Origin: Glaciihabitans sp. INWT7
GTDB lineage: Bacteria; Actinomycetota; Actinomycetes; Actinomycetales; Microbacteriaceae
Reading direction: 5' to 3'
Assembly: GCF_014217685.1 (NCBI RefSeq)
Contig: NZ_CP043653.1
Span: forward strand, 1 to 64,000
Length of the DNA stretch: 64,000 bases
In this document: positions 1-11,252 of the stretch, one piece after another
How positions within the stretch are numbered: the stretch's first letter is position 1
Layout: the number at the start of each line of letters is the position of its first letter
Program-made: the position numbers and the translations under genes
The notes under the pieces: generated by a model
Databases searched by the model: none
The model's input: only the letters and a program-made list of their open reading frames with translations
Told to the model about the DNA's origin: nothing

Positions 1-1440
1 ATGAGTGACATCACGGATTCAACCCAGGAGATCTGGACATCCGTACTCACGACTCTGCGCACTGACGACCGGATCACCCCCCAGCTCCAGGGATTCCTCA
101 GCCTGGTCGAACCCAAAGGTGTCATGGCGGCGACGCTCTATCTCGAGGTACCCAACGACCTGACCCGCGGAATGCTCGAACAACGTATCCGATTGCCGCT
201 CCTCGACGCGCTGAACGGGCTCGACGGCGAACAGTCGGTCAGTAATTTCGCGATCGTCGTGAACCCGGAGATCGCCCACGACGCCCTCAGCCATCCCTCG
301 GCCGATGCGCTCGAACAGCAGCCGCAGCCCTACATCGAGCAGCCGATGGCACCGACGCCCCCCACCGAAGGGATCGCTTCCGGCACACGCCGGGCTGATT
401 CGCGGCTCAATCCGAAATACAACTTCGACAACTTCGTCATCGGAGGGTCCAACAGGTTCGCTCATGCCGCGGCGGTCGCGGTGGCCGAGGCGCCGGCGAA
501 GGCCTACAACCCCCTCTTCATCTACGGGGACTCCGGCCTCGGTAAGACCCACCTCCTCCACGCGATCGGCCATTACGCCGAGAGTCTCTACCCGGGCATC
601 CGTGTGCGGTATGTGAGTTCCGAGGAGTTCACCAACGACTTCATCAACTCGATCGCCAACAACCGTGCCTCGGTTTTCCAGTCGCGCTATCGCGAGATCG
701 ACATCCTGCTCATCGACGACATCCAGTTTCTACAGCGGGCGGTGGAGACGCAGGAAGCTTTCTTCCACACCTTCAACACCCTCCACGACCACAACAAGCA
801 GGTGGTCATCACCAGTGACCTGCCGCCGAAGGCCCTCACCGGGTTCGAGGACCGCATGCGGTCCCGGTTCGAATGGGGACTGATCACGGATGTTCAGGCG
901 CCCGACCTCGAGACCCGCATCGCCATTCTGCGCAAGAAGGCCCAGAGCGAGAAGCTGCAGGTGAGTGCCGAGATCCTGGAGTACATGGCAACGAAGGTCT
1001 CTTCCAACATCCGCGAACTCGAGGGGACCCTCATCCGGGTCACCGCCTTCGCCAGCCTCAACCGCACACCCGTCGACCTCGCGCTCGTCCAGACCGTGCT
1101 GAAGGACCTGATCACCCTCGACGACGACAACGTCATCGCGCCGGTCGACATCATCAACCACACCGCGGAGTACTTCAAGTTCACCGTCGACGATCTCTAT
1201 GGCTCGTCCCGGTCCCAGGCCGTCGCGACCGCCCGGCAGATCGCGATGTACCTCTGCCGGGAGATGACCAACCTGTCCCTCCCCAAGATCGGCCAACTCT
1301 TTGGCAACCGCGACCACACCACGGTGATGTACGCCAACAAGAAGATCACCGAACTCATGAAAGAACGTCGCTCGATCTACAACCAGGTAACGGAACTCAC
1401 CAGCCGCATCAAGCAGAATCACCGCTACAACTCGATCTAA
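1..1440 (+). CDS. dnaA: Chromosomal replication initiator protein DnaA
   Basis: DnaA binds the 9-bp boxes in oriC, oligomerises as an ATP complex, melts the DNA unwinding element and loads the helicase. At 479 aa it has the usual actinobacterial length. Domain I (about residues 1-85) is followed by a short Pro/Gln-rich linker (domain II). The AAA+ core has Walker A GDSGLGKT near residue 176 and Walker B ILLIDDIQFL near 236. The C-terminal domain IV carries the DnaA signature around DHTTVMYANKKI (about 438-449). It starts with ATG at base 1, which fixes the numbering of the window at dnaA. The box-rich non-coding region follows directly. Confidence 0.99.
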   Translation: MSDITDSTQEIWTSVLTTLRTDDRITPQLQGFLSLVEPKGVMAATLYLEVPNDLTRGMLEQRIRLPLLDALNGLDGEQSVSNFAIVVNPEIAHDALSHPSADALEQQPQPYIEQPMAPTPPTEGIASGTRRADSRLNPKYNFDNFVIGGSNRFAHAAAVAVAEAPAKAYNPLFIYGDSGLGKTHLLHAIGHYAESLYPGIRVRYVSSEEFTNDFINSIANNRASVFQSRYREIDILLIDDIQFLQRAVETQEAFFHTFNTLHDHNKQVVITSDLPPKALTGFEDRMRSRFEWGLITDVQAPDLETRIAILRKKAQSEKLQVSAEILEYMATKVSSNIRELEGTLIRVTAFASLNRTPVDLALVQTVLKDLITLDDDNVIAPVDIINHTAEYFKFTVDDLYGSSRSQAVATARQIAMYLCREMTNLSLPKIGQLFGNRDHTTVMYANKKITELMKERRSIYNQVTELTSRIKQNHRYNSI

Positions 1441-1820
1441 GCGCCAAGGTAGACGACTCAGTCTCGCAGTGTGGATAACCTGTGGATAACTGTGGAACAC
1501 GCCGATAAACACTGTGCAATCAAAACCCGCCCTGTGGAAAGTCCCTCGAGCGAATGCGAGGCAGCATCCTCGATTCGCCGTCGAATGCCACATCTTCCCC
1601 ACAACTCACACTGTTGTAGTTCCCCGCTCTCGACGACCATCGACAGAGTTATTCACAGATCGCACAACGGTTAAGAGTGTTAATCCTTAATGACAATTAT
1701 TTTGGAGAAGATAACCCTTGGGTCGGAGGTAAGAACCGGCTGTGCCAGTATTAACCTCCCGGATCACCGCTCGCTCCGAGAGCGCCAATTCGATAGCAGG
1801 TTCGATAGCAAGGGGTGCCC
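1441..1820. other. Origin of replication (oriC) between dnaA and dnaN
   Basis: This 380-bp non-coding gap holds DnaA-box-like 9-mers. Two perfect TTATCCACA boxes lie on the minus strand (as TGTGGATAA) at 1470-1478 and 1481-1489. One-mismatch TTATTCACA is at 1649-1657, and weaker matches are TTCCCCACA at 1595-1603 and TGTGGAAAG at 1533-1541. An AT-rich stretch at about 1670-1716 is the best DNA-unwinding-element candidate and is conspicuous against the high-GC background. A 12-bp direct repeat (unit ending TTCGATAGCA, copies at 1787-1798 and 1799-1810) lies just before dnaN. Position and box density support oriC; the exact unwinding site is inferred. Confidence 0.92.
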
Positions 1821-2969
1821 ATGAAGTTCCAGGTCAATCGCGACGTCTTCAGTGAAGCCGTCTCCTTTGCGGTGAAACTCCTGCCCCAGCGCACGACCCT
1901 GCCGATCCTCAGCGGCGTGCTCATCGAGACCACCGAGACCGGCCTCACGCTCTCGTCGTTCGACTACGAGGTATCCGCGCAGACGGAGATCGCGGCTGAC
2001 ATTACGGAACAGGGCAAGATCCTGGTCTCCGGGCGACTTCTAGCCGATATCGCCAGCCGCCTTCCCAATGCTCCGGTGCAGTTCTCGACCGAGGAAGGAC
2101 GCATCTCGGTCACCTGCGGACCGGCGAAATTCACACTTCTCAGCATGCCGGTGGAGGAGTATCCCACCCTGCCGCAGGTCTCCGCACAATCGGGACTGCT
2201 GCCGGCAGACGCCTTCGCGACCGCCGTTGCCCAGGTCGCGGTCGCGGCATCCCGTGACGATGTGACTCCGGTGATCACCGGGGTGCAGCTCGAGGTGTCC
2301 GAGAACAGCCTGACAATGGTGGCCACCGACCGCTACCGCGTTGCGGTGCGTGCCATCGATTGGGATTCCGGAGAGACCGGATCGACCGAGACTCTCACCG
2401 CCCTGGTTCCGGCGCGCACGCTGCAGGAGATCGGCAAGACCTTCGGCCACAGCGGCACGATCTCTGTGGCGATCACCAACACCGACGATCGTGAGCTCAT
2501 CGCCTTCCGCGCCGATCGAAAGACCGTCACATCCTTGCTGATCAAAGGCAACTTCCCACCGGTCAAACGGCTTTTTCCGGAGACTGTGGACAACTACGCG
2601 GTCATCAACACGGCCGAACTCATCGAAGCAGTGAGGCGGGTGTCCCTCGTGCTCGAACGAGAGGCAGCCCTCCGCTTCACCTTCACGATCGACGGAGTAA
2701 CCCTCGAGGCCATCGGATCGGAACAGGCTCAGGCCTCCGAGTCCATCGATGCGCACCTCAGTGGAGGAGACACGGTGGTCTCTCTCAAGCCGGCCTTCCT
2801 GCTCGACGGTCTCGGAGCTGTGCACTCCGAATTCGTGCGGATCTCCTTCACCAAGACCGAGAATCCCAACAAGCCGGGACCGGTGCTGATCACGAGTCAG
2901 TCGTCTAAGGACCAGCCGGGCGCGGATAATTACAAGTACCTCCTGCAGCCCAACCTGCTGCTCAGGTAA
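1821..2969 (+). CDS. dnaN: DNA polymerase III beta subunit (sliding clamp)
   Basis: The beta clamp encircles DNA and tethers polymerase III and many repair factors. The translation from ATG 1821 (382 aa, MKFQVNRDVFSEAV...) covers the three clamp domains with the usual phrases LPILSGVLIE, VTDRYR-like MVATDRYRVAVRA and the C-terminal YKYLLQPNLLLR. ATG 1821 is preferred over an in-frame GTG at 1815 because AGGGG at 1811-1815 is a well-placed ribosome binding site for 1821. The gene lies downstream of oriC and upstream of gnd and recF, the conserved actinobacterial order. Confidence 0.98.
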   Translation: MKFQVNRDVFSEAVSFAVKLLPQRTTLPILSGVLIETTETGLTLSSFDYEVSAQTEIAADITEQGKILVSGRLLADIASRLPNAPVQFSTEEGRISVTCGPAKFTLLSMPVEEYPTLPQVSAQSGLLPADAFATAVAQVAVAASRDDVTPVITGVQLEVSENSLTMVATDRYRVAVRAIDWDSGETGSTETLTALVPARTLQEIGKTFGHSGTISVAITNTDDRELIAFRADRKTVTSLLIKGNFPPVKRLFPETVDNYAVINTAELIEAVRRVSLVLEREAALRFTFTIDGVTLEAIGSEQAQASESIDAHLSGGDTVVSLKPAFLLDGLGAVHSEFVRISFTKTENPNKPGPVLITSQSSKDQPGADNYKYLLQPNLLLR

Positions 2970-3003
2970 CTTCACCCCGCGACATCCCTAAGGAAGTTCT
3001 GAC

Positions 3004-3894
3004 ATGCACATCGGTCTCGTCGGTCTCGGCAAAATGGGTAACAACATGCGCGAGCGCCTGCGTGCGCACGACATCGAGGTCACCGGTTACGACCGCAACC
3101 CCGATGTGACGGACGTCGCGAGTCTCGCCGACCTGGTGAAGGCCCTTCCCACGCCGCGCGTCGTCTGGGTGATGGTGCCGGCCGGCGCTATCACCGACTC
3201 GGTGGTCACCGACTTGGCCGGGGTGCTCGAATCCGGCGACATCATCATCGACGGTGGCAATTCGCGCTTCACGGAAGACATCAAGCACGCCGAGCAGGTC
3301 TCGGCACAGGGAATCGAGTACGTGGATGCCGGTGTCTCCGGGGGTATCTGGGGATTGGCGAACGGGTACGGCCTGATGGTGGGCGGTCACAAGAAGAACA
3401 TCGACCTGTTGATGCCGATCTTCGATGCCCTTCGACCGGAAGGCCCGCGCGAAGAGGGATTCGTGCACGTGGGCGAAATCGGTGCCGGACACTACGCGAA
3501 GATGGTGCACAACGGCATCGAGTATGCGTTGATGCAGGCCTACGCCGAGGGCTATGAGCTGCTCGACAAGCGCGACGACATCATCAAGGACGTCACCGGC
3601 ACATTCAAGGCCTGGCAGCGCGGAACCGTGGTGCGTTCCTGGCTTCTGGAACTGCTCGTGCGCGCCCTGGAGGAAGACCCGGAGTTCACCAACATCGAAG
3701 GCTATGTGGAGGATTCTGGAGAGGGTCGTTGGACCATCGAGGAAGCACTCGCCAACGCCGTTCCGGTTCCGACCATCAGTGCGTCGATCTTCGCGCGATT
3801 CGTGTCACGCCAGCCGGAGGGTTCTCCCGCCATGAAGGCCGTTGCCGCGCTGCGCAACCAGTTCGGCGGGCATTCGGTCAAAGCCGTCGACTGA
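3004..3894 (+). CDS. gnd: 6-phosphogluconate dehydrogenase, decarboxylating (short type)
   Basis: It oxidatively decarboxylates 6-phosphogluconate to ribulose 5-phosphate in the pentose phosphate pathway. The N-terminus has the Rossmann motif GLGKMGNNM (residues 6-14), then the family phrases IIIDGGNSRF and the substrate-binding helix with HYAKMVHNGIEYALMQ (around 163-178), which contains the catalytic lysine. At 296 aa it is the short, YqeC/GndA-like form, generally associated with NAD, rather than the 470-aa form. A ribosome binding site (AAGGAAG) precedes ATG 3004. Insertion of gnd between dnaN and recF is a common actinobacterial feature. Confidence 0.95.
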   Translation: MHIGLVGLGKMGNNMRERLRAHDIEVTGYDRNPDVTDVASLADLVKALPTPRVVWVMVPAGAITDSVVTDLAGVLESGDIIIDGGNSRFTEDIKHAEQVSAQGIEYVDAGVSGGIWGLANGYGLMVGGHKKNIDLLMPIFDALRPEGPREEGFVHVGEIGAGHYAKMVHNGIEYALMQAYAEGYELLDKRDDIIKDVTGTFKAWQRGTVVRSWLLELLVRALEEDPEFTNIEGYVEDSGEGRWTIEEALANAVPVPTISASIFARFVSRQPEGSPAMKAVAALRNQFGGHSVKAVD

Positions 3895-3898
3895 TGCT

Positions 3899-5083
3899 GT
3901 GATCGTCACCCACCTCAGCCTCACCGATTTTCGCAACTACAGTTCCGCGGAGGTCGCCCTCTCCGCCGGAGCCAACCTGTTCGTCGGCAGCAACGGGCAG
4001 GGCAAGACCAACCTGGTCGAGTCCCTCGCCTACCTCAGCACCCTCGGGTCGCATCGGGTGTCGATGGACCACGCCATGATCCGGCAGGGGACCGACTCCG
4101 CGATCATCCGCGCCCGCCTCGAGAACGGCGAGCGACAGATCCTCGCTGAGGTGCAACTCAACAGATCGGCGCCCAACCGCGCCCAGATCAACCGTTCGGT
4201 GATCAAGACTCGGGAGCTGCCCCGCTATTTCTCCAGCGTGTTGTTCGCCCCGGAGGATCTGGCGCTGATCAGAGGGGATCCGGCAGGGCGGAGGAGATTC
4301 CTCGACGAGCTCCTCGTGTTGCGGTCGCCCCGCATCTCGGGAGTGATCGCCGACTACGACCGGGTGGTGCGACAGCGCAACACGCTGCTCAAGTCCGCCA
4401 GGGCTTCCGGAGTGCGTGGAGACAAGCTCTCCACCCTCGACATCTGGGATGAACGTCTGGTCGCGCTCGGGTCGCAACTGATCGAAGCCCGAACGACTCT
4501 CGTCGCGGAGTTGTCGCCCGAGGTCGCGGCCGCATACACGTCAGTCGCGGGCGAGGATCACAAGGCGGGTCTGGCCAACCAACTCAGCATCTTCGCGGCG
4601 GGTTCCGCCCCCGATAGTGCGGGAGAAGAGGACGTCGAACCGGGCGGATCGAGTCGGGGCATCATCTCGGCAGGTGAAGCCGCTGTCTCGTTCCGCAACA
4701 CGCTCGCGCACCGGCGCCGCAGCGAACTGGAGCGGGGGATCACCCTGGTGGGGCCACACCGCGACGATCTGGTGCTCGAACTCAACTCCCTGCCCGCGCG
4801 CGGCTACGCCAGCCATGGGGAATCGTGGTCGTTCGCTCTCGCTCTGAAGCTCGCGTCGGCCATTCTGCTGAGGCGGGAGTCGTCCACGGGAGATCCGGTT
4901 CTCATGCTCGATGATGTCTTCGCCGAACTAGATGCCTCGCGACGCGCTCGCCTGGCCGCTGCCGTGCGGGACTTCGAGCAGGTTCTCATCACCGCCGCGG
5001 TGTTCGAGGATGTTCCGCAGGAGCTCACCGGCAACACCGTGCATATCTCGCGGGGCACCATCGTCGAGGCGGCTGCACCGTGA
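3899..5083 (+). CDS. recF: DNA replication and repair protein RecF
   Basis: RecF is an SMC-like ATPase that helps load RecA at gapped DNA and stalled forks. Translation from GTG 3899 (394 aa) gives the typical start VIVTHLSLTDFRNY. Walker A is GSNGQGKTN near residues 31-39, the signature-like region is LVGPHRDDL, and Walker B is LMLDDVFAELD, followed by the C-terminal VLITAAV. The open frame extends back to 3842 inside gnd, but those residues do not look like RecF. GTG 3899, 4 bp after the gnd stop, is therefore the likely start. Translational coupling with gnd is probable. Confidence 0.96.
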   Translation: MIVTHLSLTDFRNYSSAEVALSAGANLFVGSNGQGKTNLVESLAYLSTLGSHRVSMDHAMIRQGTDSAIIRARLENGERQILAEVQLNRSAPNRAQINRSVIKTRELPRYFSSVLFAPEDLALIRGDPAGRRRFLDELLVLRSPRISGVIADYDRVVRQRNTLLKSARASGVRGDKLSTLDIWDERLVALGSQLIEARTTLVAELSPEVAAAYTSVAGEDHKAGLANQLSIFAAGSAPDSAGEEDVEPGGSSRGIISAGEAAVSFRNTLAHRRRSELERGITLVGPHRDDLVLELNSLPARGYASHGESWSFALALKLASAILLRRESSTGDPVLMLDDVFAELDASRRARLAAAVRDFEQVLITAAVFEDVPQELTGNTVHISRGTIVEAAAP

Positions 5084-5093
5084 CGGTCGCGCG

Positions 5094-5600
5094 ATGAAGG
5101 ACATGGCGGATGCTCCGGAGGAATCCGAGCCGGTATCGGTGTACCTGCGGTTTCGTCGCGTCTTCGGTGATGGCTCGAGCAGATCCGCCGACGCACGCAA
5201 GCGGGCGAAGAAGGAGCCCGGGTCGACGATCCCCTTCGGAGGAGGGCGCGATCCGGAAGGACTCGGTGCAGTCATGGACTCGCTGACCTCGAAACTGGGG
5301 TGGAGCTCGCCGTTGGCGCGCTCGGAGTTGCTGGCATCGTGGCTGGAGATCGCGGGAGCCGACACTGCAGAGCACTCGGCGCCGGTCGGAATCGAGGAGG
5401 GTGTTCTTACCGTCAAGTGTGACTCGACCGCCTGGGCGACCCAGCTTCGGCTCATGCGTGTGCAGATCATGAGTCGCATCGTCGCGAGGTATCCGGATGC
5501 CGGCATCGACTCGGTGCGATTCGAAGGACCGGGTGCCCCCTCCTGGAAACGCGGCCCCAGATCAATCCCAGGGCGTGGTCCGCGCGATACTTACGGTTGA
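5094..5600 (+). CDS. DUF721 protein, DciA-like helicase-operator family
   Basis: This 168-aa protein belongs to the DUF721 family found between recF and gyrB in actinobacteria. DciA, the best-known member, assists loading of the replicative helicase DnaB. The N-terminal third is charged and variable. The DUF721 core spans about residues 60-150, with LLASWLEIAGADTAEHSAPV, LTVKCDSTAWATQLRLM and VRFEGPG. ATG 5094 starts 10 bp after recF; a second in-frame ATG at 5103 is possible. The location in the dnaA-gyrA block supports a replication role, but the function in this organism is inferred. Confidence 0.9.
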   Translation: MKDMADAPEESEPVSVYLRFRRVFGDGSSRSADARKRAKKEPGSTIPFGGGRDPEGLGAVMDSLTSKLGWSSPLARSELLASWLEIAGADTAEHSAPVGIEEGVLTVKCDSTAWATQLRLMRVQIMSRIVARYPDAGIDSVRFEGPGAPSWKRGPRSIPGRGPRDTYG

Positions 5601-5673
5601 CAGGGCAAAACAGGTCGCCATGGCAGATCTAAGTCCCCAGATCGCCGATTCGCGCCTATGGGCCCCGAGGGTT

Positions 5674-5682
5674 TGGTAGAAT
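5674..5682 (+). promoter_or_regulatory. Extended -10 promoter element upstream of gyrB
   Basis: TGG immediately followed by TAGAAT (5677-5682) forms an extended -10 box about 85 bp before gyrB. No good -35 is seen at 17 bp, which is tolerated for extended -10 promoters. The long leader is consistent with regulation of gyrB expression, but the start site is inferred. Confidence 0.45.
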
Positions 5683-5760
5683 TACAGAGTCGTCATGGCA
5701 GCTCCCTTCTGGGGAACCTGAGCCGCGAACGAACAATCGATCTACCTGGCAGGAGCCTAA

Positions 5761-7737
<1,977 letters not shown>

Positions 7738-7745
7738 ACATTCCC

Positions 7746-7831
7746 TGGTCGAGTGGCGCCGTCTTCGGTGCGGATCGAGACCACACCACCGGATCTCGAT
7801 ACGGGCCGCAGGCGGCCCCACTCGATCACCA
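7746..7831. repeat. Composite palindromic (REP/BIME-like) element in the gyrB-gyrA gap
   Basis: The element has outer arms TGGTCGAGTGG and CCACTCGATCACCA (imperfect inverted repeat). Inside are two smaller hairpins (around GGCGCCGTCTTCGGTGC and GGGCCGCAGGCGGCCC) and inner arms ATCGAGAC and TCTCGAT. From memory, elements with TGGTCGAG...CGAGACC arms are widespread between genes in Microbacteriaceae. It sits 8 bp after the gyrB stop and 19 bp before gyrA, so it is transcribed if the two genes are co-transcribed. It could act as a terminator, attenuator or RNA-stability element. I noticed no second full copy in this window. Confidence 0.7.
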
Positions 7832-7850
7832 CTGCTGAGAAGGTAACAAA

Positions 7851-10436
7851 ATGGCTGATGTAACACCCCCGGACGACGCGGAGCCGCAGATCGCGGGCCG
7901 CGAGATCGACCTCGCCCACGACAAGATTACGCAGGTCGACCTCCAGCTCGAGATGCAGCGCTCCTACCTCGACTACGCGATGAGCGTGATCGTCGGGCGC
8001 GCCCTTCCCGAGGTGCGCGACGGCCTGAAGCCGGTGCACCGACGCGTGATCTACGCGATGTACGACGGCGGCTACCGCCCGGACAAGGGATTCTCCAAGT
8101 GCACCCGCGTCATCGGCGACGTCATGGGGCAGTTCCACCCGCACGGCGACTCCTCGGTCTACGACGCCCTCGTGCGACTCGTGCAGCCGTGGAGCCTCCG
8201 CTATCCGCTGGCTCTCGGCCAGGGCAACTTCGGATCTCCCGGAAACGACGGTGCCGCGGCGCATCGATACACCGAGACAAAGATGGCCCCGCTCGCGATG
8301 GAGATGGTGCGGGACATCGAGGAAGAGACCGTCGACTTCCAGGACAACTACGACGGTCGCACCCAGGAGCCCTTCGTGCTCCCGAGCCGCTTTCCGAACC
8401 TGCTCGTCAATGGTTCGGTGGGAATCGCTGTCGGCATGGCCACCAACATCCCCCCGCACAACCTCCGTGAGGTCGGCGAGGGCGCACTCTGGCACCTGGC
8501 CAATCCGGATGCCTCGCAGGAGGAGCTCGTCGAAGCGCTCATCCAGCGCATCAAGGGACCGGACTTCCCCACCGGAGCGCAGATCCTCGGCCTCAAAGGC
8601 ATCCAGGACGCGTACCGCACGGGACGTGGATCGATCACGATGCGCGCGGTCGTCAACGTGGAGGAGCTCCAGGGTCGCACCTGCCTCGTGGTGACGGAGC
8701 TGCCGTACCAGGTGAACCCCGACAATCTCGCGCTCAAGATCGCGGAGCTGGTGAAGGAGCAGAAGATCACGGGCATCGCGGACATCCGCGACGAGACCTC
8801 CGGCCGCACCGGCCAGCGACTCGTGATCGTGCTGAAGCGCGACGCCGTGGCGAAGGTCGTGCTCAACAACCTCTACAAGCACACCCAACTGCAGGAGAAC
8901 TTCGGCGCGAACATGCTCGCGATCGTGGACGGGATCCCACGCACGCTCGCCATCGACGGGTTCATCACGGCGTGGAGCGACCACCAGATCGACGTGATCG
9001 TGCGCCGCACCGCGTTCCGGCTGCGCCGGCACGAAGAGCGCGCCCACATCCTGCGCGGATATCTCAAGGCCCTCGATGCGCTCGACGAGGTCATCGCGTT
9101 GATCCGTCGTTCGGCGACCGTCGAGGATGCCCGCGACGGGCTCATGACGCTGCTCGAGATCGACGAACAGCAGGCCCGTGCCATCCTCGAGATGCAGTTG
9201 CGCCGCCTCGCCGCACTCGAGCGCCAGAAGATCATCGAGGAGGCCGAGAAGATCGAACTCGAGATCGCGGACTTCAAGGCGATCCTGGCGAGCCCGCAGC
9301 GCCAGCGCGACATCGTGAGCGAGGAGCTCACGGAGCTCATCGCGAAGTACGGGGACGACCGTCGCACCGAGATCATGTTCGGTTTCGACGGCGACATGAA
9401 CGTGGAAGACCTCATCCCCGAAGAGGAGATGGTGATCACCGTCACCCGCGGTGGCTACATCAAGCGCACGCGAAGCGACAACTACCGCAGCCAGCACCGG
9501 GGCGGCAAGGGCGTCAAGGGCGCACAGCTGCGCGCGGATGACGTGGTGGAGCACTTCTTCGTCACGACCACCCACCACTGGCTGCTGTTCTTCACGAACA
9601 AGGGTCGGGTCTATCGCGCGAAGGCCTACGAGGTGCAGGAGGGCGGCCGCGACACCAAGGGCCAGCACGTCGCGAACCTGCTCGCCCTGCAGCCGGATGA
9701 AGAGATCGCACAGATCCTGGATATCCGCGACTACCAGGTGGCCAAGTACCTTGCCCTGGCCACCCGCGGGGGGTTGGTGAAGAAGACCCTGCTGTCGGAA
9801 TACGACACCAACCGCACCGGCGGCATCATCGCGATCAACCTCCGCGAAGACGACGAACTCGTCTCGGCGATGCTCGTGGAAGAGGACTCGGACCTGCTGC
9901 TCGTCTCCCGCAAGGGCATGTCCATCCGCTTCACCGCCTCCGATGACGCGCTGCGACCGATGGGCCGCGCCACCTCCGGCGTGATCGGAATGCACTTCCG
10001 CGACGAGGACACCCTGCTCGATGCATCCGTCGTCGCGGACACCGGATTCGTCTTCGTGGTGACCGAAGGCGGGTTCGCCAAGCGCACCGCCGCGGACCAG
10101 TACCGGGTGCAGAATCGCGGCGGACTCGGCATCAAGGTGGCCAAGCTGCAGGAAGCCCGCGGGGATCTCGCCGGTGCGCTCATCGTCGAGGATGACGACG
10201 AGGTGCTTGTGGTTCTGGCCAGTGGCAAGGTGGTACGCTCGTCTGTCGCCGAGGTGCCGGCCAAGGGTCGTGACACTATGGGCGTAGTCTTCGCACGTTT
10301 CGCGGACGACGACAAGATCATCGCAGTCGCGAAGAACAGTGAACGCAATCTGGAAGCCGAAGGTCTGGATGTTCCCGATGAGGAGCAGCCGGCCGGAGAA
10401 ATCCAGACCGGAAAGGACGAGTCCGTAGATGAGTAG
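7851..10436 (+). CDS. gyrA: DNA gyrase subunit A
   Basis: GyrA carries the breakage-reunion tyrosine and the DNA-wrapping C-terminal domain. The 861-aa product has the winged-helix start [18 protein letters not shown], the quinolone-determining segment [14 protein letters not shown] and the active-site Tyr in AAHRYTE. The C-terminal beta-pinwheel has repeated blades ([27 protein letters not shown]). In the quinolone region both the Ser (E. coli 83) and Asp (E. coli 87) positions are the susceptible residues. The protein ends in an acidic tail. ATG 7851 follows the AAGG of GAGAAGG at a suitable distance. The last 8 bp overlap the DUF3566 gene. Confidence 0.99.
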   Translation: MADVTPPDDAEPQIAGREIDLAHDKITQVDLQLEMQRSYLDYAMSVIVGRALPEVRDGLKPVHRRVIYAMYDGGYRPDKGFSKCTRVIGDVMGQFHPHGDSSVYDALVRLVQPWSLRYPLALGQGNFGSPGNDGAAAHRYTETKMAPLAMEMVRDIEEETVDFQDNYDGRTQEPFVLPSRFPNLLVNGSVGIAVGMATNIPPHNLREVGEGALWHLANPDASQEELVEALIQRIKGPDFPTGAQILGLKGIQDAYRTGRGSITMRAVVNVEELQGRTCLVVTELPYQVNPDNLALKIAELVKEQKITGIADIRDETSGRTGQRLVIVLKRDAVAKVVLNNLYKHTQLQENFGANMLAIVDGIPRTLAIDGFITAWSDHQIDVIVRRTAFRLRRHEERAHILRGYLKALDALDEVIALIRRSATVEDARDGLMTLLEIDEQQARAILEMQLRRLAALERQKIIEEAEKIELEIADFKAILASPQRQRDIVSEELTELIAKYGDDRRTEIMFGFDGDMNVEDLIPEEEMVITVTRGGYIKRTRSDNYRSQHRGGKGVKGAQLRADDVVEHFFVTTTHHWLLFFTNKGRVYRAKAYEVQEGGRDTKGQHVANLLALQPDEEIAQILDIRDYQVAKYLALATRGGLVKKTLLSEYDTNRTGGIIAINLREDDELVSAMLVEEDSDLLLVSRKGMSIRFTASDDALRPMGRATSGVIGMHFRDEDTLLDASVVADTGFVFVVTEGGFAKRTAADQYRVQNRGGLGIKVAKLQEARGDLAGALIVEDDDEVLVVLASGKVVRSSVAEVPAKGRDTMGVVFARFADDDKIIAVAKNSERNLEAEGLDVPDEEQPAGEIQTGKDESVDE

Positions 10437-10836
10437 CGTCGCCGAAAAACTCCAGCGAAAATCCCAGCGGGCCACGGCCACGAAGCAGGTTCGCCTGAAG
10501 CTCGTGTACGTCGACTTCTGGTCTGCCGTGAAGCTGTCGTTCCTGATCGCGATCACGCTCGGGATCATCCTGATCGTGGCGAGCATGCTCGTCTGGGTCG
10601 TGCTCGACGGCACGGGGATCTTCGGCAAGCTCGACAGCGTGCTGCAGGACATCCTCAATGAGCCGACCTTCAGCGTGACGGCGAGTTTCTCGCTCGCGCA
10701 GGTCGGCCTGTTCGCCGTGGTTGTCGCCATTCTCAACACCGTTGTCGGCACCGCTCTCGGGGCGATAACGGCGATGCTGTACAACTTCAGCGTGCGCATC
10801 ACCGGTGGCCTGCTGGTCGGTTTCACCAACAACTAA
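10429..10836 (+). CDS. DUF3566 membrane protein downstream of gyrA
   Basis: This 135-aa protein matches the actinobacterial DUF3566 family that follows gyrA. A basic N-terminus (residues 1-25) precedes two hydrophobic segments, about 38-62 ([20 protein letters not shown]) and 88-115 ([20 protein letters not shown]). The protein ends with the family-typical [17 protein letters not shown]. The ATG overlaps the gyrA stop (ATGAGTAG), implying coupling. Mycobacterial relatives (CwsA region) have been discussed as division-associated, but no function can be assigned from the sequence. Confidence 0.93.
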   Translation: MSSVAEKLQRKSQRATATKQVRLKLVYVDFWSAVKLSFLIAITLGIILIVASMLVWVVLDGTGIFGKLDSVLQDILNEPTFSVTASFSLAQVGLFAVVVAILNTVVGTALGAITAMLYNFSVRITGGLLVGFTNN

Positions 10837-10862
10837 CGGGGTTCGGCGCTCGATTCGTTGAA

Positions 10863-10900
10863 ACTCGACAGGTGCGATACTCTCGTATCTGCCCTCGAGT
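10863..10900. promoter_or_regulatory. Nested dyad upstream of tRNA-Ile
   Basis: Outer arms ACTCGA (10863-10868) and TCGAGT (10895-10900) enclose the perfect hairpin GATAC-TCTC-GTATC (10876-10889). It lies 14 bp before tRNA-Ile and 26 bp after the DUF3566 stop. It overlaps where the tRNA promoter must be, with TTGAAA at 10858 as a possible -35. It may be a protein-binding dyad or part of a terminator without a T-tract. Confidence 0.35.
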
Positions 10901-10913
10901 GAATCGGGGCAAT

Positions 10914-10987
10914 GGGGATATAGCTCAGGCGGTTAGAGCGCTTCGCTGATAACGAAGAGGTCCCAGGTTCAAGTCCTGGTATCCCCA
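10914..10987 (+). tRNA. tRNA-Ile (GAT)
   Basis: The cloverleaf is complete. Acceptor arms GGGGATA (10914-10920) and TATCCCC (10980-10986) pair. The anticodon stem CTTCG/CGAAG encloses CTGATAA with anticodon GAT, and the T arm CCAGG-TTCAAGT-CCTGG is intact. The discriminator is A10987 and no CCA is encoded. Confidence 0.98.
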
Positions 10988-11012
10988 CTCGGAATCCGTT
11001 CGACGGATTTCC

Positions 11013-11085
11013 GGGGCTTTAGCTCAATTGGTAGAGCGCCGCCTTTGCAAGGCGGAGGTCAGGAGTTCGATTCTCCTAAGCTCCA
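11013..11085 (+). tRNA. tRNA-Ala (TGC)
   Basis: Acceptor arms GGGGCTT (11013-11019) and AAGCTCC (11078-11084) pair with one G-T wobble. The anticodon stem CCGCC/GGCGG encloses TTTGCAA with anticodon TGC, and the T arm AGGAG-TTCGATT-CTCCT is intact. The 25-bp spacer from tRNA-Ile can itself fold (GGAATCCGT/ACGGATTTCC), probably as a processing spacer. The pair is not linked to rRNA here. Confidence 0.98.
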
Positions 11086-11099
11086 CAGTCTGTACTCCA

Positions 11100-11127
11100 C
11101 CCCCGGTCCTTCGTGACTGGGGGTTTT
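11100..11127 (+). terminator. Rho-independent terminator after the tRNA pair
   Basis: CCCCCGGTC (11100-11108) pairs with GACTGGGGG (11115-11123) across a 6-nt loop with one G-T wobble, followed by TTTTGTGTT. It lies 15 bp after tRNA-Ala, ends that transcription unit and is oriented on the plus strand. Confidence 0.85.
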
Positions 11128-11192
11128 GTGTTGTGGGAGTTTCGCTCGCTCGTGACGGTTTCTAGTCATCCGCTGCGACGGGGAACACACGA

Positions 11193-11238
11193 ACGGGTGT
11201 CACCCGAGCGGCCGATGAGCCTCTCGAGCGACACCCGT
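11193..11238. repeat. Inverted repeat ACGGGTGTC / GACACCCGT
   Basis: Nine-bp perfect arms at 11193-11201 and 11230-11238 enclose a 28-bp centre with a further CGAG/CTCG pairing. It stands beside the tandem 26-mer at 11253. No coding sequence is apparent between 11128 and 11337. It may be the end of a decayed mobile element; this is not proven. Confidence 0.5.
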
Positions 11239-11252
11239 CGTGAAGTGTCCTT

